A DNA stretch of 64,000 bases from Marinobacterium zhoushanense (GCF_014641945.1 NZ_BMIJ01000001.1:544585-608584); one strand, 5' to 3'; counted from the stretch's first letter, positions 47,052-56,078 are shown. Made by a program: numbers and translations. The notes: a model not told the origin generated them from the sequence alone.

Positions 47052-48064
47052 AATTCAAGCTACTGATTACTGCGGCCCTGTTGTCACTCAGCCTGTCTGC
47101 CAGCGCCGCGTTTTCCGATACCCAGCCCGCGCGCATCTATATGGTTCTGTGGCGCGGCTGCGAAGAGGCTTGCCAGGGTTTCACACAATACCTGAAGGAT
47201 AAGAAGCTGCCGGTTGAACTCATACTGCGGGATGCGGCACGCGACAAGGGCAAACTGGCCGGTTTCCTGAACGAAGCCCACGCGATACAACCGGATCTGG
47301 TGGTCACCTGGGGCACCTCTGTAACCAAGGCTATCATCGGCCCGATTAAGGAGGGCAGTGAGCAAACCCTGCTGGGCGACATACCGGCGATGTTTATGGT
47401 GGTCGCTGATCCGATCAGTGCGGGTATCGTCACGTCATACGAACAGAGTGGACGGCCTTCGGTTACCGGTATTCGCAACCGCGTTCCGGAAGAGGTGCAA
47501 ATCCGCGCCATTCAGGACTATATGGACGCGAAGCGGATCGGCGTGATCTACAGCCCCACAGAGCTGAACTCGGTCCTGAACACCGAGCAACTGGAAGCAA
47601 TGTCTGACAGCCTGGGCTTCACTCTGGTAAAGCGCACCTACGCGGTGGACGACAAAGGTAATCCGCTGGAGGGGCAGCTGCCGGAACTTATGAAGCAGAT
47701 GGCGGATGAGAGGGTCGATGTGATCTATGTTGGCTCCAGCTCTTACAACCTGCAGAACGGTGACGTATTTACCCAGGCCGCCGCTGATCAGCATCTACCG
47801 GTTGCCAGCGCGTATGAGGAGATGGTGACCAAATCCCAAGGCCTGCTGGCGGTCGCCAACCGCTATTACAACGTCGGTCGCCTGGCCGCCAACCAGGCGG
47901 AAAAAGTACTGTTTGACGGCAAACAGCCCGGCGCTCTACCTATCTCTGCGCTGAGTCGCTATTCGGTCTTCATCAATATCGACATAGCACGCAAGCTGGA
48001 GCTGTTTCCGCCGATCCAGCTTCTGCGTTTCGCCGAACTGGTCGGCGACAGATCGGTCAACTAG
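47048..48064 (+). CDS. ABC-type substrate-binding protein of the TrpX/ABC_sub_bind type
   Basis: 338 residues from ATG 47048, overlapping the transporter's stop by four bases. A signal peptide (MKFKLLITAALLSLSLSASA) precedes a two-lobe fold: VWRGCEEACQGF-like N-terminal strand, LVVTWGTSVTKAIIGP, PAMFMVVADPISAGIV, RIGVIYSPTE and DVIYVGSSSYN. These fit the pfam04392 group that includes tryptophan-binding TrpX. No ABC permease or ATPase gene is present. By context it most likely serves the sensor-MFS protein or the sensor-like protein, an unusual pairing. The ligand, perhaps an aromatic or organic acid, is a guess. Confidence 0.87.
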   Translation: MKFKLLITAALLSLSLSASAAFSDTQPARIYMVLWRGCEEACQGFTQYLKDKKLPVELILRDAARDKGKLAGFLNEAHAIQPDLVVTWGTSVTKAIIGPIKEGSEQTLLGDIPAMFMVVADPISAGIVTSYEQSGRPSVTGIRNRVPEEVQIRAIQDYMDAKRIGVIYSPTELNSVLNTEQLEAMSDSLGFTLVKRTYAVDDKGNPLEGQLPELMKQMADERVDVIYVGSSSYNLQNGDVFTQAAADQHLPVASAYEEMVTKSQGLLAVANRYYNVGRLAANQAEKVLFDGKQPGALPISALSRYSVFINIDIARKLELFPPIQLLRFAELVGDRSVN

Positions 48065-48172
48065 CCGCAGGTTTCGGGGGCTGTGGCGTCTGCCGCACCC
48101 GTGTGCGTCCCTGCACGGTAGATATGCAAATGTTAGGCAACGATTGTTGGACAATTAAAAAGGAGATAACAA

Positions 48173-48757
48173 ATGCCTAGGTATAGCTTTGCACAAACTC
48201 AAGCGAAATCATGTGGGGCAGTTTCGGTAATGGTGAGCATGGCGGAGCTTGGTGTCATTACAGCGCCCGAAATTAACGCTGCTACCGAGATGAAGATATG
48301 GCAGAACATTTGGCAAGCGAAAAAAGAGGAATCCCCCATTGCCTATGTCGCGAACTTCTTCATCGGTAATGGCAAGAAAGCCCAGCTCTACGAAGATCAG
48401 GCCAGAATTGTCGATCTTATGGACGGCAACCCTGACGCGATGGCCCAGGCGTACGGTGCGCATCGGGATCAATTGGCCAGCACCGGAATGACCGGGCAGA
48501 TCAGCGCCCTTAATGCATCGCATTTCGATAATGACGCCCGCATTCTTCTGGTGGTGCTGATTGCGAGTACTGGTCAAGGGCATTACCTGCTTGCTCGAAA
48601 AGATGGGGGCAACATTTGGGTCATGAATCCGGACGGCGGACGTGACACCCAACAGCCCAACCTGTATGCATGGACAAGTGGCAAAGTAGGCTCAGTCGCG
48701 AACGTCGGCGGCGTGGATTATATCTTCACCGGGATATTTGTCCGCGTTACGTCATGA
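48173..48757 (+). CDS. Papain-like (C39-like) cysteine protease-fold protein
   Basis: 194 residues with a strong ribosome site (AAGGAG, seven bases before ATG). QTQAKSCGAVSVMVSMAELG places Cys14 at the start of a helix, as in papain-like and C39/C70 peptidases. GHYLLARKDGGNIWVMNPDGG supplies His137 and Asn152/Asp154, so a Cys-His-Asp(Asn) site is plausible. No signal peptide or membrane segment. The base composition is lower in GC than its neighbours, and it stands alone between the sensor-MFS operon and the polyamine block. It could be a secreted effector (the T6SS lies 5 kb away) or a housekeeping peptidase; nothing decides this. Confidence 0.7.
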   Translation: MPRYSFAQTQAKSCGAVSVMVSMAELGVITAPEINAATEMKIWQNIWQAKKEESPIAYVANFFIGNGKKAQLYEDQARIVDLMDGNPDAMAQAYGAHRDQLASTGMTGQISALNASHFDNDARILLVVLIASTGQGHYLLARKDGGNIWVMNPDGGRDTQQPNLYAWTSGKVGSVANVGGVDYIFTGIFVRVTS

Positions 48758-48786
48758 TCGTTGCTCATCACCATCGGCAGTATGAC

Positions 48787-48804
48787 TGGCCGCGTAAGCG
48801 GCCA
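48787..48804. other. Hairpin between convergent genes
   Basis: Perfect seven-base stem TGGCCGC/GCGGCCA with a GTAA loop, between the ends of the C39-like and puuB-like genes. It lacks a T-run on either strand, so it may only weakly end transcription or mark an mRNA 3' end. Confidence 0.5.
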
Positions 48805-48838
48805 ATCAAAACACCGGACTTTGGCTTCGCCGAGTCGA

Positions 48839-50140
48839 TCAGAAAAGATCCTTAACCCGGTAATAGAGCATCCCCAGCGCCAGCAACGGCGAGCGCAGTG
48901 CCGGGCCGCCGGGAAAGGTCATATGCTTGACCCGGTCGAAGATATCGAAGCGCTCGGCTTGCCCGCTTAACAGCTCGGCGATCACCCGCGCGGCCATATG
49001 GGTGGCATTGACGCCATGGCCGGCATAGGCCTGGGCATAGAGGATATTGGGCGCATCGGGCAGACGGCCGATCTGCGGCAGACGGTTGGCGCCGATACCG
49101 ATCATACCGCCCCACTCATACTCCACCCGGACACCTTTCAGCTGCGGAAACACCCGCTCCAGATTGGGCATCAAGGCGCCGGTGATATCGCGCGGATCGC
49201 GGCCGGAATAGTTGCACAGGCCGCCGAACAGCAGACGTCGGTCCGCTGACAGGTGGAAGTAATCCAATGCCACGCTGAGATCGGCAAACGCCATGTTCTG
49301 CGGAATGATATCCCGGCATTGCGCGTCGCTCAGCGGTTCGGTGGCGATCAGGTAACTGCCGGCGGGCAGTACCTTGCCACCGATATGGGGCTCCAGCTTA
49401 TGGCCGATATAGGCGTTGCCGCACAGCGCCAGGTAGCGGCAATTCACCTCGCCTGAGGGGGTCACCACCTTCGGCTTGTCACCCTTGACGATCTTCTCAG
49501 CCGGGGTGTACTCGAAGATCTGCACACCGGCTTCACGGGCAGCTCTCGCCTCTCCCAGCACCAGATTCAGCGGGTGCAGATGGCCGCTGCCCATATCGAT
49601 CATACCGCCCAGGTAGCGATCAGAACCGATCACCTCATGCATCTGCTCACGCTGCAGGATACGGGTTTCAGGTTGATAGCCCAGGCTGTGCAGGAACGCC
49701 TGATCCTCCTCCAGTTCGCGCATGTGGCGCGGTTTCAATGCCAGGTCGCAATACCCCATCTGCAGGTCGCAATCGATAGCGTAACGAGATACCCGATCCC
49801 GTACGATCTCAACCGCTTCGATCCCCATCTGGGCAATGGCGTTGATCCCCTGCTGGCCGATCTCACCGGCAAACTGCTCGATACCGTGGCCGATACCGCG
49901 AATCAGCTCACCACCGTTACGCCCGGAAGCCCCCCAGCCGATGCGCCGCGCCTCCAGCAGGGCGACGCTGAAACCGCGTTCAGCCAGCTCCAGGGCGGTA
50001 TTGACGCCACTGAAGCCGCCGCCGACGACGCAGACATCGACGCTGATGCTGCCCTCCAGCCGCGGATGCTCGACCATCTCGCGTGCGGTCGCGGTGTAGA
50101 AGGATTCCGGATGACGTGCCGTGTGCACGGGCGTGTTCAT
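48839..50140 (-). CDS. puuB: Gamma-glutamylputrescine oxidase-like FAD oxidoreductase
   Basis: 433 residues from ATG 50140 (GGAG seven bases upstream); an ATG six codons earlier is less favoured. The FAD site is VDVCVVGGGFSGVNTALELA, with GWGASGRNGGELIRG, a DAO-family hallmark, just after. GGMIGIGANRLPQIG and YAQAYAGHGVNATHMAARVI are the typical C-terminal part. PuuB enzymes oxidise gamma-glutamylputrescine to gamma-glutamyl-gamma-aminobutyraldehyde. It sits next to a PuuR-like regulator and two gamma-glutamylpolyamine synthetase-like genes, which supports the role. An alternative would be a related amine or amino-acid oxidase. Confidence 0.88.
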   Translation of the reverse strand: MNTPVHTARHPESFYTATAREMVEHPRLEGSISVDVCVVGGGFSGVNTALELAERGFSVALLEARRIGWGASGRNGGELIRGIGHGIEQFAGEIGQQGINAIAQMGIEAVEIVRDRVSRYAIDCDLQMGYCDLALKPRHMRELEEDQAFLHSLGYQPETRILQREQMHEVIGSDRYLGGMIDMGSGHLHPLNLVLGEARAAREAGVQIFEYTPAEKIVKGDKPKVVTPSGEVNCRYLALCGNAYIGHKLEPHIGGKVLPAGSYLIATEPLSDAQCRDIIPQNMAFADLSVALDYFHLSADRRLLFGGLCNYSGRDPRDITGALMPNLERVFPQLKGVRVEYEWGGMIGIGANRLPQIGRLPDAPNILYAQAYAGHGVNATHMAARVIAELLSGQAERFDIFDRVKHMTFPGGPALRSPLLALGMLYYRVKDLF

Positions 50141-50162
50141 AGCTGACTCCACAGTCATGGAT

Positions 50163-50178
50163 GTAAATTATATTTTAC
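50163..50178. promoter_or_regulatory. Candidate operator for the PuuR-like regulator
   Basis: Near-palindrome GTAAATTATATTTTAC (14 of 16 positions symmetric) in the divergent gap between the puuB-like and puuR-like genes, 22 bases ahead of the puuB start. It is AT-rich, as are E. coli PuuR sites. Assignment inferred. Confidence 0.45.
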
Positions 50179-50307
50179 GATTTAAAAGAGAATTGCGTAA
50201 ATAACGACCTTTTAAGCGGTATACCTGATAAAATACGTTCTTTATTTCACACACCTCAATTTAGAGATACCAGCACCCTTCACCTGTACTTAAGGAGGCC
50301 GAAGACC

Positions 50308-50847
50308 TTGGACATTGGTGGCAACCTGAAAGCGTTCCGTAAAGCCCACGGTCTATCCCAGCGCGAGCTGGCCAAAAGAGCCGGCGTCACCAACAGCACC
50401 ATATCCATGATCGAGAAGAACAGTGTCAGTCCGTCGATCAGTTCGCTGGAAAAAGTTCTGGCCGGTATCCCGGTCACGCTGACCGAGTTTTTCGCATCAG
50501 GCCAGCTGGACGAATCCACCCCCTGTGCCATCTATCGTGCCGAGGAGCTGCCCGACGTCGGCAGCGCCGGCATTATCCGCAAGCTGATCGGCAGCAAGCT
50601 CAACGAGCGTATGCTGAATATGCTCGACCACTATTATCCTCCGCGCAGCGTTCCGGATCAGCCCTTTGCGATCGACAGCGACATTGCCGGTATTGTCGTG
50701 TCCGGAAAGATCGAAATGAACGTCGATCTTGAACCCTTCACTTTGGAGGCCGGCGATGCCTTCTATCTCGAACCCGGCCAAGACTACCAGATAAGCAACC
50801 CCTTCGATCTGCCCTGCCGGCTGGTTACCGCCGCCATCCGACGCTAA
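50308..50847 (+). CDS. puuR: PuuR-like HTH-cupin transcriptional regulator
   Basis: 179 residues. The start is TTG at 50308: AAGGAGG lies nine bases ahead and the helix-turn-helix begins at once, with no ATG available before it. The N-terminal Xre-type HTH (about 6-60) includes RKAHGLSQRELAKRAGVTNS and STISMIEKNSVSPSISSLEK. The C-terminal cupin (about 100-178) has FTLEAGDAFYLEPGQDYQI. PuuR-type proteins repress putrescine-catabolic genes and release DNA on binding putrescine. It is divergent from the puuB-like gene and convergent with aguA, with a hairpin between them. Confidence 0.9.
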   Translation: MDIGGNLKAFRKAHGLSQRELAKRAGVTNSTISMIEKNSVSPSISSLEKVLAGIPVTLTEFFASGQLDESTPCAIYRAEELPDVGSAGIIRKLIGSKLNERMLNMLDHYYPPRSVPDQPFAIDSDIAGIVVSGKIEMNVDLEPFTLEAGDAFYLEPGQDYQISNPFDLPCRLVTAAIRR

Positions 50848-50850
50848 TGA

Positions 50851-50884
50851 TGAAGGGGCGCTGCGCGGACGCAGAGCCCCTTCA
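50851..50884. terminator. Bidirectional hairpin between puuR and aguA
   Basis: Nine-base perfect stem TGAAGGGGC/GCCCCTTCA lying between the stops of two convergent genes. The flanking T-runs are short, so it is a weak intrinsic terminator serving both directions at best. Confidence 0.6.
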
Positions 50885-50895
50885 TTAACACCTGA

Positions 50896-51990
50896 TCAGG
50901 GCAGCGGCTGCTGCTGCGTTATGCAATGAATATTACCGCCGCCGAGCAGGATCTCCCGCCCCGGCACGGTTACCACCCGACGCTCCGGGTAGAGCTTCTG
51001 CATCAACTCCTGCGCCGCCGCGTCGGCAGGGTCACCGAAGCGCGGCATAATCACGCCGCCGTTGACCAACAAGTAGTTGATATAGGAGCCGGCCAGGCGG
51101 ATCGACGGATCGCGCGGCTGGCTACCATCATGGTGGTCGACGCCGGCACACTCCTCGGCGCTGGCATAGAGCGGACCGGGGATCGGCATACGGTGCACGG
51201 TCAGCGTACGCCCGGAGGCATCTGTGGTGTTGGCCAACCTGTCCAGGGCCGCATGACAACGCTCATAGTTCGGATCGGTCTGGTCGTCGGTCCAGGCCAG
51301 CGCCACCTCTCCCGGCCGCACGAAGCAGCAGAAGTTATCCACATGGCCGTCGGTCTCGTCGCTGTACAGCCCGTCCGGCAGCCAGATGGTTTTACTAATG
51401 CCCAAGTAGTGCTGCAGCTTCTGCTCGATCTGCTCGCGGCTCATCTCCGGGTTACGGTTGGCGTTGAGCAGGCACTCCTCGGTGGTCAGCAGGGTGCCTT
51501 CGCCGTCCACGTGGATAGAGCCTCCCTCCAAGATGAACCCCTCGGTACGGTAGCGGGCGCAGCCCTCCACTCCTGCTACCTTGGCCGCCACCTGCTCGTC
51601 CAGGTCCCAGGGGAAATACAGGCCACCGCGCAAACCGCCCCAGGCGTTGAACTCCCAGTCAATGGCACGCACTTCAGCGCCATTGGTGACGAAGGTCGGT
51701 CCGGTATCGCGCATCCAGGCATCGTTGCTGGAGATCTCCAACACGCGGATGCGCGGGTGTGCCAGCTGGCGGCAGGCGTTCTCGTACTGCGAGGCGCTGA
51801 CGCCTATACTGACCGGCTCGAACTCGGCGATGGCGCGTGCCACAGCGGTAAACGCCGCCTGTGCCGGCTTGGCTCCCAAGCGCCAGTTATCGGGACGCTC
51901 CGGCCAGAGCATCCAGATCTGTTTCTGTGGCGCCCACTCCGCCGGCATATAAAAGCCGTCGGCGGCGGGTGTGCCATTGAGTATGTTCAT
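50896..51990 (-). CDS. aguA: Agmatine deiminase
   Basis: 364 residues, standard length. It hydrolyses agmatine to N-carbamoylputrescine and ammonia. The guanidine-modifying fold is shown by [33 protein letters not shown] (catalytic Asp region), [30 protein letters not shown] (His) and the C-terminal [11 protein letters not shown] with catalytic Cys356. It is followed 13 bases later in transcription order, counting back, by its partner aguB upstream on the same strand: aguB ends at 52003 and aguA starts at 51990. The two are co-transcribed. Confidence 0.97.
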   Translation of the reverse strand: MNILNGTPAADGFYMPAEWAPQKQIWMLWPERPDNWRLGAKPAQAAFTAVARAIAEFEPVSIGVSASQYENACRQLAHPRIRVLEISSNDAWMRDTGPTFVTNGAEVRAIDWEFNAWGGLRGGLYFPWDLDEQVAAKVAGVEGCARYRTEGFILEGGSIHVDGEGTLLTTEECLLNANRNPEMSREQIEQKLQHYLGISKTIWLPDGLYSDETDGHVDNFCCFVRPGEVALAWTDDQTDPNYERCHAALDRLANTTDASGRTLTVHRMPIPGPLYASAEECAGVDHHDGSQPRDPSIRLAGSYINYLLVNGGVIMPRFGDPADAAAQELMQKLYPERRVVTVPGREILLGGGNIHCITQQQPLP

Positions 51991-52002
51991 GCTGCTGCCT
52001 CT

Positions 52003-52905
52003 CTATTTGGCACTATAGCCGGTTAAACCGCTTGAGCAGCCATCCAGACTGCTGATGGCGCCGTACAGCTCCGGACGGCGATCGCGGAACACGCCCCAGC
52101 CCCGGCGCACGGCAGCCAGCTGATCCAGGTCGAAGCTGTGTACCAGTACCGCCGTGCCTTCACGCGGCGCCTCTTCGACCAGCTCGCCGTGCTGGTTGGC
52201 GATGAACGAGGAGCCGTAAAAGGTTATCCCCACCTCCTCTTCCTCCTCACTGCCGACCCGGTTGGAGGCGATCACCGGCGTCAGGTTGGCCGCCGCATGC
52301 CCCTGCTGGGTGCGCTGCCAGTGGCGGCGGGAATCCAGGGTCGCATCCTGCGGCTCGCTGCCGATGGCGGTCGGATAGAAGATCAGCTCGGCCCCGTTCA
52401 GTGCCAGGCAGCGTGCGGTTTCCGGGAACCACTGATCCCAGCAGATGCCGACGCCGATGCGGGCATAACGGGTGTTCCAGACCTGGAACCCGGTATCGCC
52501 CGGGGTGAAGTAGAACTTCTCGCTGTACCCCGGTCCATCCGGGATATGGCTCTTGCGATAAAGATTCGGCAACAGACTGCCGTCGGCATCGATCACCACC
52601 ACCGAATTGAATCGCGTCTGCCCCTTGCGTTCGTAGAAGCAGATCGGCAGCACCACCTGCAGCTCGGCAGCAATGCGTGAAAAGTGCTGTACCGCCGGGT
52701 TCTCCTCCAGTGTGGTTGCCAGCGCCAGATGCTCCGCCTTCTGCTTTTTGCAGAAATAGGGGGTCTCGAACAGCTCCTGCAGCAAAATAATCTGTGCACC
52801 CTGGGCGTGAGCCTGGCGCACCAGCGCCTCGGCACGCTCTATATTGTCGTTGCGATCAGCGCTACAGGCCATCTGTGTTGCGGCAACACATACTACACGG
52901 GACAT
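52003..52905 (-). CDS. aguB: N-carbamoylputrescine amidase
   Basis: 300 residues. A nitrilase-superfamily enzyme that converts N-carbamoylputrescine to putrescine, carbon dioxide and ammonia. The Glu-Lys-Cys triad is visible as Glu44 (LLQELFETPYFC), Lys118 (LYRKSHIPDGPG) and Cys155 (GVGICWDQWFPE). Pairing with aguA makes the two-step agmatine route to putrescine certain in outline. It lies 14 bases after the GS-like gene on the same strand, so the order of transcription is GS-like, aguB, aguA. Confidence 0.97.
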   Translation of the reverse strand: MSRVVCVAATQMACSADRNDNIERAEALVRQAHAQGAQIILLQELFETPYFCKKQKAEHLALATTLEENPAVQHFSRIAAELQVVLPICFYERKGQTRFNSVVVIDADGSLLPNLYRKSHIPDGPGYSEKFYFTPGDTGFQVWNTRYARIGVGICWDQWFPETARCLALNGAELIFYPTAIGSEPQDATLDSRRHWQRTQQGHAAANLTPVIASNRVGSEEEEEVGITFYGSSFIANQHGELVEEAPREGTAVLVHSFDLDQLAAVRRGWGVFRDRRPELYGAISSLDGCSSGLTGYSAK

Positions 52906-52919
52906 TTTTATCTCCTCTA

Positions 52920-54311
52920 TCAGACAGTATGCAGGTACCAGGAGTACTCCAGGTCGGAGATGGTACGTTCAAATTCGGCCAGCTCGCTCTCCTTGCAGGC
53001 GATGAACACATCAAGGAAATCGCTGCCAAGATACTCGTTCATCACCGTTGAGCCTGCCAGCGAGCGCAGTGCATCGCGCAGGTTGTTGGGCAGCGTCGCC
53101 GGATACTGCTCGTAGGCGTTGCCGACAACACTGGGCGGTGGCTCGATCTTGTTGGAGATGCCGTAATGCATCGCCGACAGCATCGCGGCCATCATCAGGT
53201 AGGGGTTGGCGTCGGTGCCGGCTACGCGGTGCTCGATACGGGTCGCGGCCGGATCGCCGCCGGGGATACGCAGCGCCGTGGTACGATTCTCAACCCCCCA
53301 GGTGGGCGCCATCGGTACGAAGAACTCCTTGCTGAAACGACGGTAGGAGTTGATGTTGGGACAGAGGATGGCGAAGTACTGATCCAGCGTCTCCAGCAAC
53401 CCGCCCAGGGCCCAGCGCAGCATATCGTTGGCATTTTCGTCGTCATCGACGGCAAAGATGTTGCGCCCCTCTCGATCCACCAGACTGATATGCAGGTGCA
53501 TCCCGTTACCGGCCTGATCGGCATAGGGCTTGGCCATGAAGGTGGTGTCCAACTCGTGGTCATAGGCCACGTTCTTGATCACCCGGCGCAGCAGCGTGGC
53601 GTTGTCGCAGGAGCGGACCGGATCGTCCACATGCATCAGGTTGATCTCGAACTGGCCCGGCGCCGACTCGGCGACGATGGTGTCCGCCGGCAGCCCCTGG
53701 GAGCGGGCGGTGGAGATAATATCCATCAGCAGATCGGTGTACTCATCCAGCTCGTCGATGGAGTAAACCTGAACACTCTCCGGACGCTTGCCGGAGATGG
53801 GGGAGCGTGGCGGCTGGGGACGACCGGACAGGTTCTCCTGGTCGATCAGATAGAACTCCAGTTCGAAGGCGGTGACCGGCGTCAGCCCCAGCTCCTTAAA
53901 CCGGCGCACGATACTTTTCAGAATCATGCGCGGGTCGGCAAAAAACGGCGTATCCCGATCCTCGTACATCGACATCAGGCATTGGGCGATGGGACGCTTC
54001 TGCCAGGGCTCCATCGCCAGGGTGCCCGGTATCGGGTAGCAGATCCTGTCCGCATCCCCTATCTCCAGGCCCAGCCCGGTTTCCTCCACCGTGGTGCCCT
54101 GAATGTTAAGACCGTACAACGACGCCGGCAGGGCGATACCCTTGCCATAGGCCTTGGTCAGCGCCGACCTATCGACTCTCTTGCCCCTGACGATGCCGTT
54201 CATATCGGCGATCAGGAGGTCTACAAACTGCAGGTCCGGATGTTCTTTCAGGAAAGTTTCAGCCTCATTAAGACTGGGAACATCGACATCTTCTGAGCTT
54301 ACGTAACTCAT
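52920..54311 (-). CDS. Glutamine-synthetase-family gamma-glutamylpolyamine synthetase (SpuI-like)
   Basis: 463 residues. A class of GS-like enzymes that ligates glutamate to putrescine or related amines. ELEFYLID (first metal glutamate), ESAPGQFEINLMHVDDP, GNGMHLHISLVD and NRTTALRIPGG give the GS active-site series. RIEHRVAGTDANPYLMMAAM is the C-terminal block. Position, divergent to a second GS-like gene ahead of potF homologues, parallels spuI and spuB of Pseudomonas. It leads an operon with aguB and aguA, which suggests putrescine made from agmatine is its substrate. Confidence 0.9.
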   Translation of the reverse strand: MSYVSSEDVDVPSLNEAETFLKEHPDLQFVDLLIADMNGIVRGKRVDRSALTKAYGKGIALPASLYGLNIQGTTVEETGLGLEIGDADRICYPIPGTLAMEPWQKRPIAQCLMSMYEDRDTPFFADPRMILKSIVRRFKELGLTPVTAFELEFYLIDQENLSGRPQPPRSPISGKRPESVQVYSIDELDEYTDLLMDIISTARSQGLPADTIVAESAPGQFEINLMHVDDPVRSCDNATLLRRVIKNVAYDHELDTTFMAKPYADQAGNGMHLHISLVDREGRNIFAVDDDENANDMLRWALGGLLETLDQYFAILCPNINSYRRFSKEFFVPMAPTWGVENRTTALRIPGGDPAATRIEHRVAGTDANPYLMMAAMLSAMHYGISNKIEPPPSVVGNAYEQYPATLPNNLRDALRSLAGSTVMNEYLGSDFLDVFIACKESELAEFERTISDLEYSWYLHTV

Positions 54312-54653
54312 GCTACACCCGTTTTTATGTAAAGTATTTCAATCAAATAGCATTGTTTTTTGGCATCAATTCAAATCCAAAATCTTGAGCCACATCAATA
54401 AATTACGCACCGTTTTCGCTCACCTGCTCGATTAGGGTGCATACCATCGATGCCATACCATTCTGATTTGAAAGTATTTTCCGGAAAATACCACCCGGGG
54501 GGTATTGTTGGGCTTGGCTCGGTAACGCGATGATCTGTCCACAGACTGTCGTGAAATAAATCGAACACCCAGTTGAACGACAGCAGCGGCTCCGCCAGCA
54601 GGCGGAGTCAGTAGCAAGGGTGTCGTAGCCTTAAAAACAACCGAGTATTCAAC
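54312..54653. promoter_or_regulatory. Divergent promoter region between the two GS-like genes
   Basis: About 340 bases, AT-rich near the minus-strand gene. It holds the inverted repeat at 54487-54506 and presumably both promoters. No small gene or hairpin terminator is apparent. Confidence 0.5.
54487..54506. promoter_or_regulatory. Candidate operator, 20-base inverted repeat
   Basis: AATACCACCCGGGGGGTATT is symmetric at 18 of 20 positions with outer arms AATACC/GGTATT. It is placed in the shared regulatory gap of two polyamine operons. It differs from the AT-rich site near puuR, so another regulator may bind here. Confidence 0.4.
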
Positions 54654-56003
54654 ATGGAAGCGGACCTAGAACGCTGGCTGAAAGAACAGAAGATTACCGA
54701 AGTGGAGTGCGTGGTCAGTGACCTGACCGGCATCGCCCGCGGCAAGATCTCCCCGGTGGATAAGTTCATCGCCGAAAAGGGGATGCGATTACCGGAGAGT
54801 GTGCTGCTGCAGACCGTCACCGGTGATTACGTAGAGGACGAGATCTACTACTCCCTACTCGACCCGGCCGATATCGACTTCATCTGCAAACCCGATCCCC
54901 GCGCCGCCTACCAGCTCCCCTGGACGATCGAAAAAACCGCCCTGGTTATCCACGACACCTATGACCGCAACGCCAACCCCGTCCCGCTTTCGCCGCGTAA
55001 CGTATTAAAGAAGGTACTCGGCCTGTATGCCGAGAAGGGTTGGAAGCCGGTAGTCGCACCGGAGATGGAGTTCTACCTCACCGAACGCAACCCGGACCAC
55101 GACCTGCCGCTGAAACCGCCCACCGGCCGCTCCGGCCGACCGGAAACCGGCCGCCAGTCCTTCTCAATAGAAGCCGCCAACGAGTACGACCCGCTGTTCG
55201 AGGATATGTACGACTGGTGCGAGATGCAGGGGCTGGAGATCGATACCCTGATCCACGAAGAGGGTACGGCGCAGATGGAGATCAACTTCCTCCATGGCGA
55301 TCCGCTCGAGCTGGCCGATCAGGTGTTCGTGTTCAAGCGCACGTTGCGCGAAGCGGCACTGAAGCACAACGTGGTCGCCACTTTCATGGCCAAACCGGTG
55401 ACCAACGAGCCCGGCAGTGCAATGCACCTGCATCAGAGCGTGCTCGATCTCCGCACCGGCAAGAATGTGTTCAGCACCGAAGGGGGCGAGAAGAGCGAGC
55501 TGTTCCTGAGCCATATCGCCGGGCTACAGACCTATATCCCCAGCCTGATCCCGATGCTGGCCCCTAACGTCAACTCCTTCCGCCGCTTCCTGCCGGATAC
55601 CTCGGCACCGGTCAACGTGGAGTGGGGCGAGGAGAACCGTACCTGCGGCTTGCGCGTGCCGGTGTCCTCGGCGCAGAACCGCCGGGTCGAGAACCGCCTG
55701 CCGGGCGCCGATGCCAACGTTTACCTGGCGATCGCCGCCAGCCTGCTGTGCGGCTATATCGGCATGGTCGAGGGGTTGTCCCCCAGTGCGCCGGTCGAAG
55801 GGCGTGCCTACGAGCGGCGCAACCTGCGCCTGCCGCTGACACTGGAAGCGGCCAACGAGCAGATGGAGCAATGCCCGGTGATCCGTCGCTACCTCGGCGA
55901 CCTGTTCGTCGAAGGCTACGTCGCCACCCGGCGGGCCGAGATGGAAAATTTCAAACGTGTGATCAGTTCATGGGAGCGCGAGTTCCTGCTGCTGTCCGTG
56001 TAA
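54654..56003 (+). CDS. Glutamine-synthetase-family gamma-glutamylpolyamine synthetase (PuuA/SpuB-like)
   Basis: 449 residues. The beta-grasp N-domain (KITEVECVVSDLTGIARGK-like, about 10-30) and catalytic domain of the GS family are present: PEMEFYLTERNPD, EGTAQMEINFLHGDP, GSAMHLHQSVLDL, NRTCGLRVP and RVENRLPGADANVYLAIAAS. It lies upstream of the polyamine transporter genes, as spuB does in Pseudomonas, and likely gamma-glutamylates imported putrescine. The paired enzyme on the other strand is only moderately similar. That suggests different amine preference. No clear Shine-Dalgarno sequence precedes ATG. Confidence 0.9.
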   Translation: MEADLERWLKEQKITEVECVVSDLTGIARGKISPVDKFIAEKGMRLPESVLLQTVTGDYVEDEIYYSLLDPADIDFICKPDPRAAYQLPWTIEKTALVIHDTYDRNANPVPLSPRNVLKKVLGLYAEKGWKPVVAPEMEFYLTERNPDHDLPLKPPTGRSGRPETGRQSFSIEAANEYDPLFEDMYDWCEMQGLEIDTLIHEEGTAQMEINFLHGDPLELADQVFVFKRTLREAALKHNVVATFMAKPVTNEPGSAMHLHQSVLDLRTGKNVFSTEGGEKSELFLSHIAGLQTYIPSLIPMLAPNVNSFRRFLPDTSAPVNVEWGEENRTCGLRVPVSSAQNRRVENRLPGADANVYLAIAASLLCGYIGMVEGLSPSAPVEGRAYERRNLRLPLTLEAANEQMEQCPVIRRYLGDLFVEGYVATRRAEMENFKRVISSWEREFLLLSV

Positions 56004-56078
56004 ACCAAAAAAAAAATACAGATCAATAACCAGAAACTCAGCGATCCGAACCATAAAAGTAACAAGAAGGATGCAGAC

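Noticed and set aside
50926..52026. Open frame of 366 codons on the plus strand
   Set aside because: Antisense to aguA.
53166..54296. Open frame of 376 codons on the plus strand
   Set aside because: Antisense to the SpuI-like GS gene.
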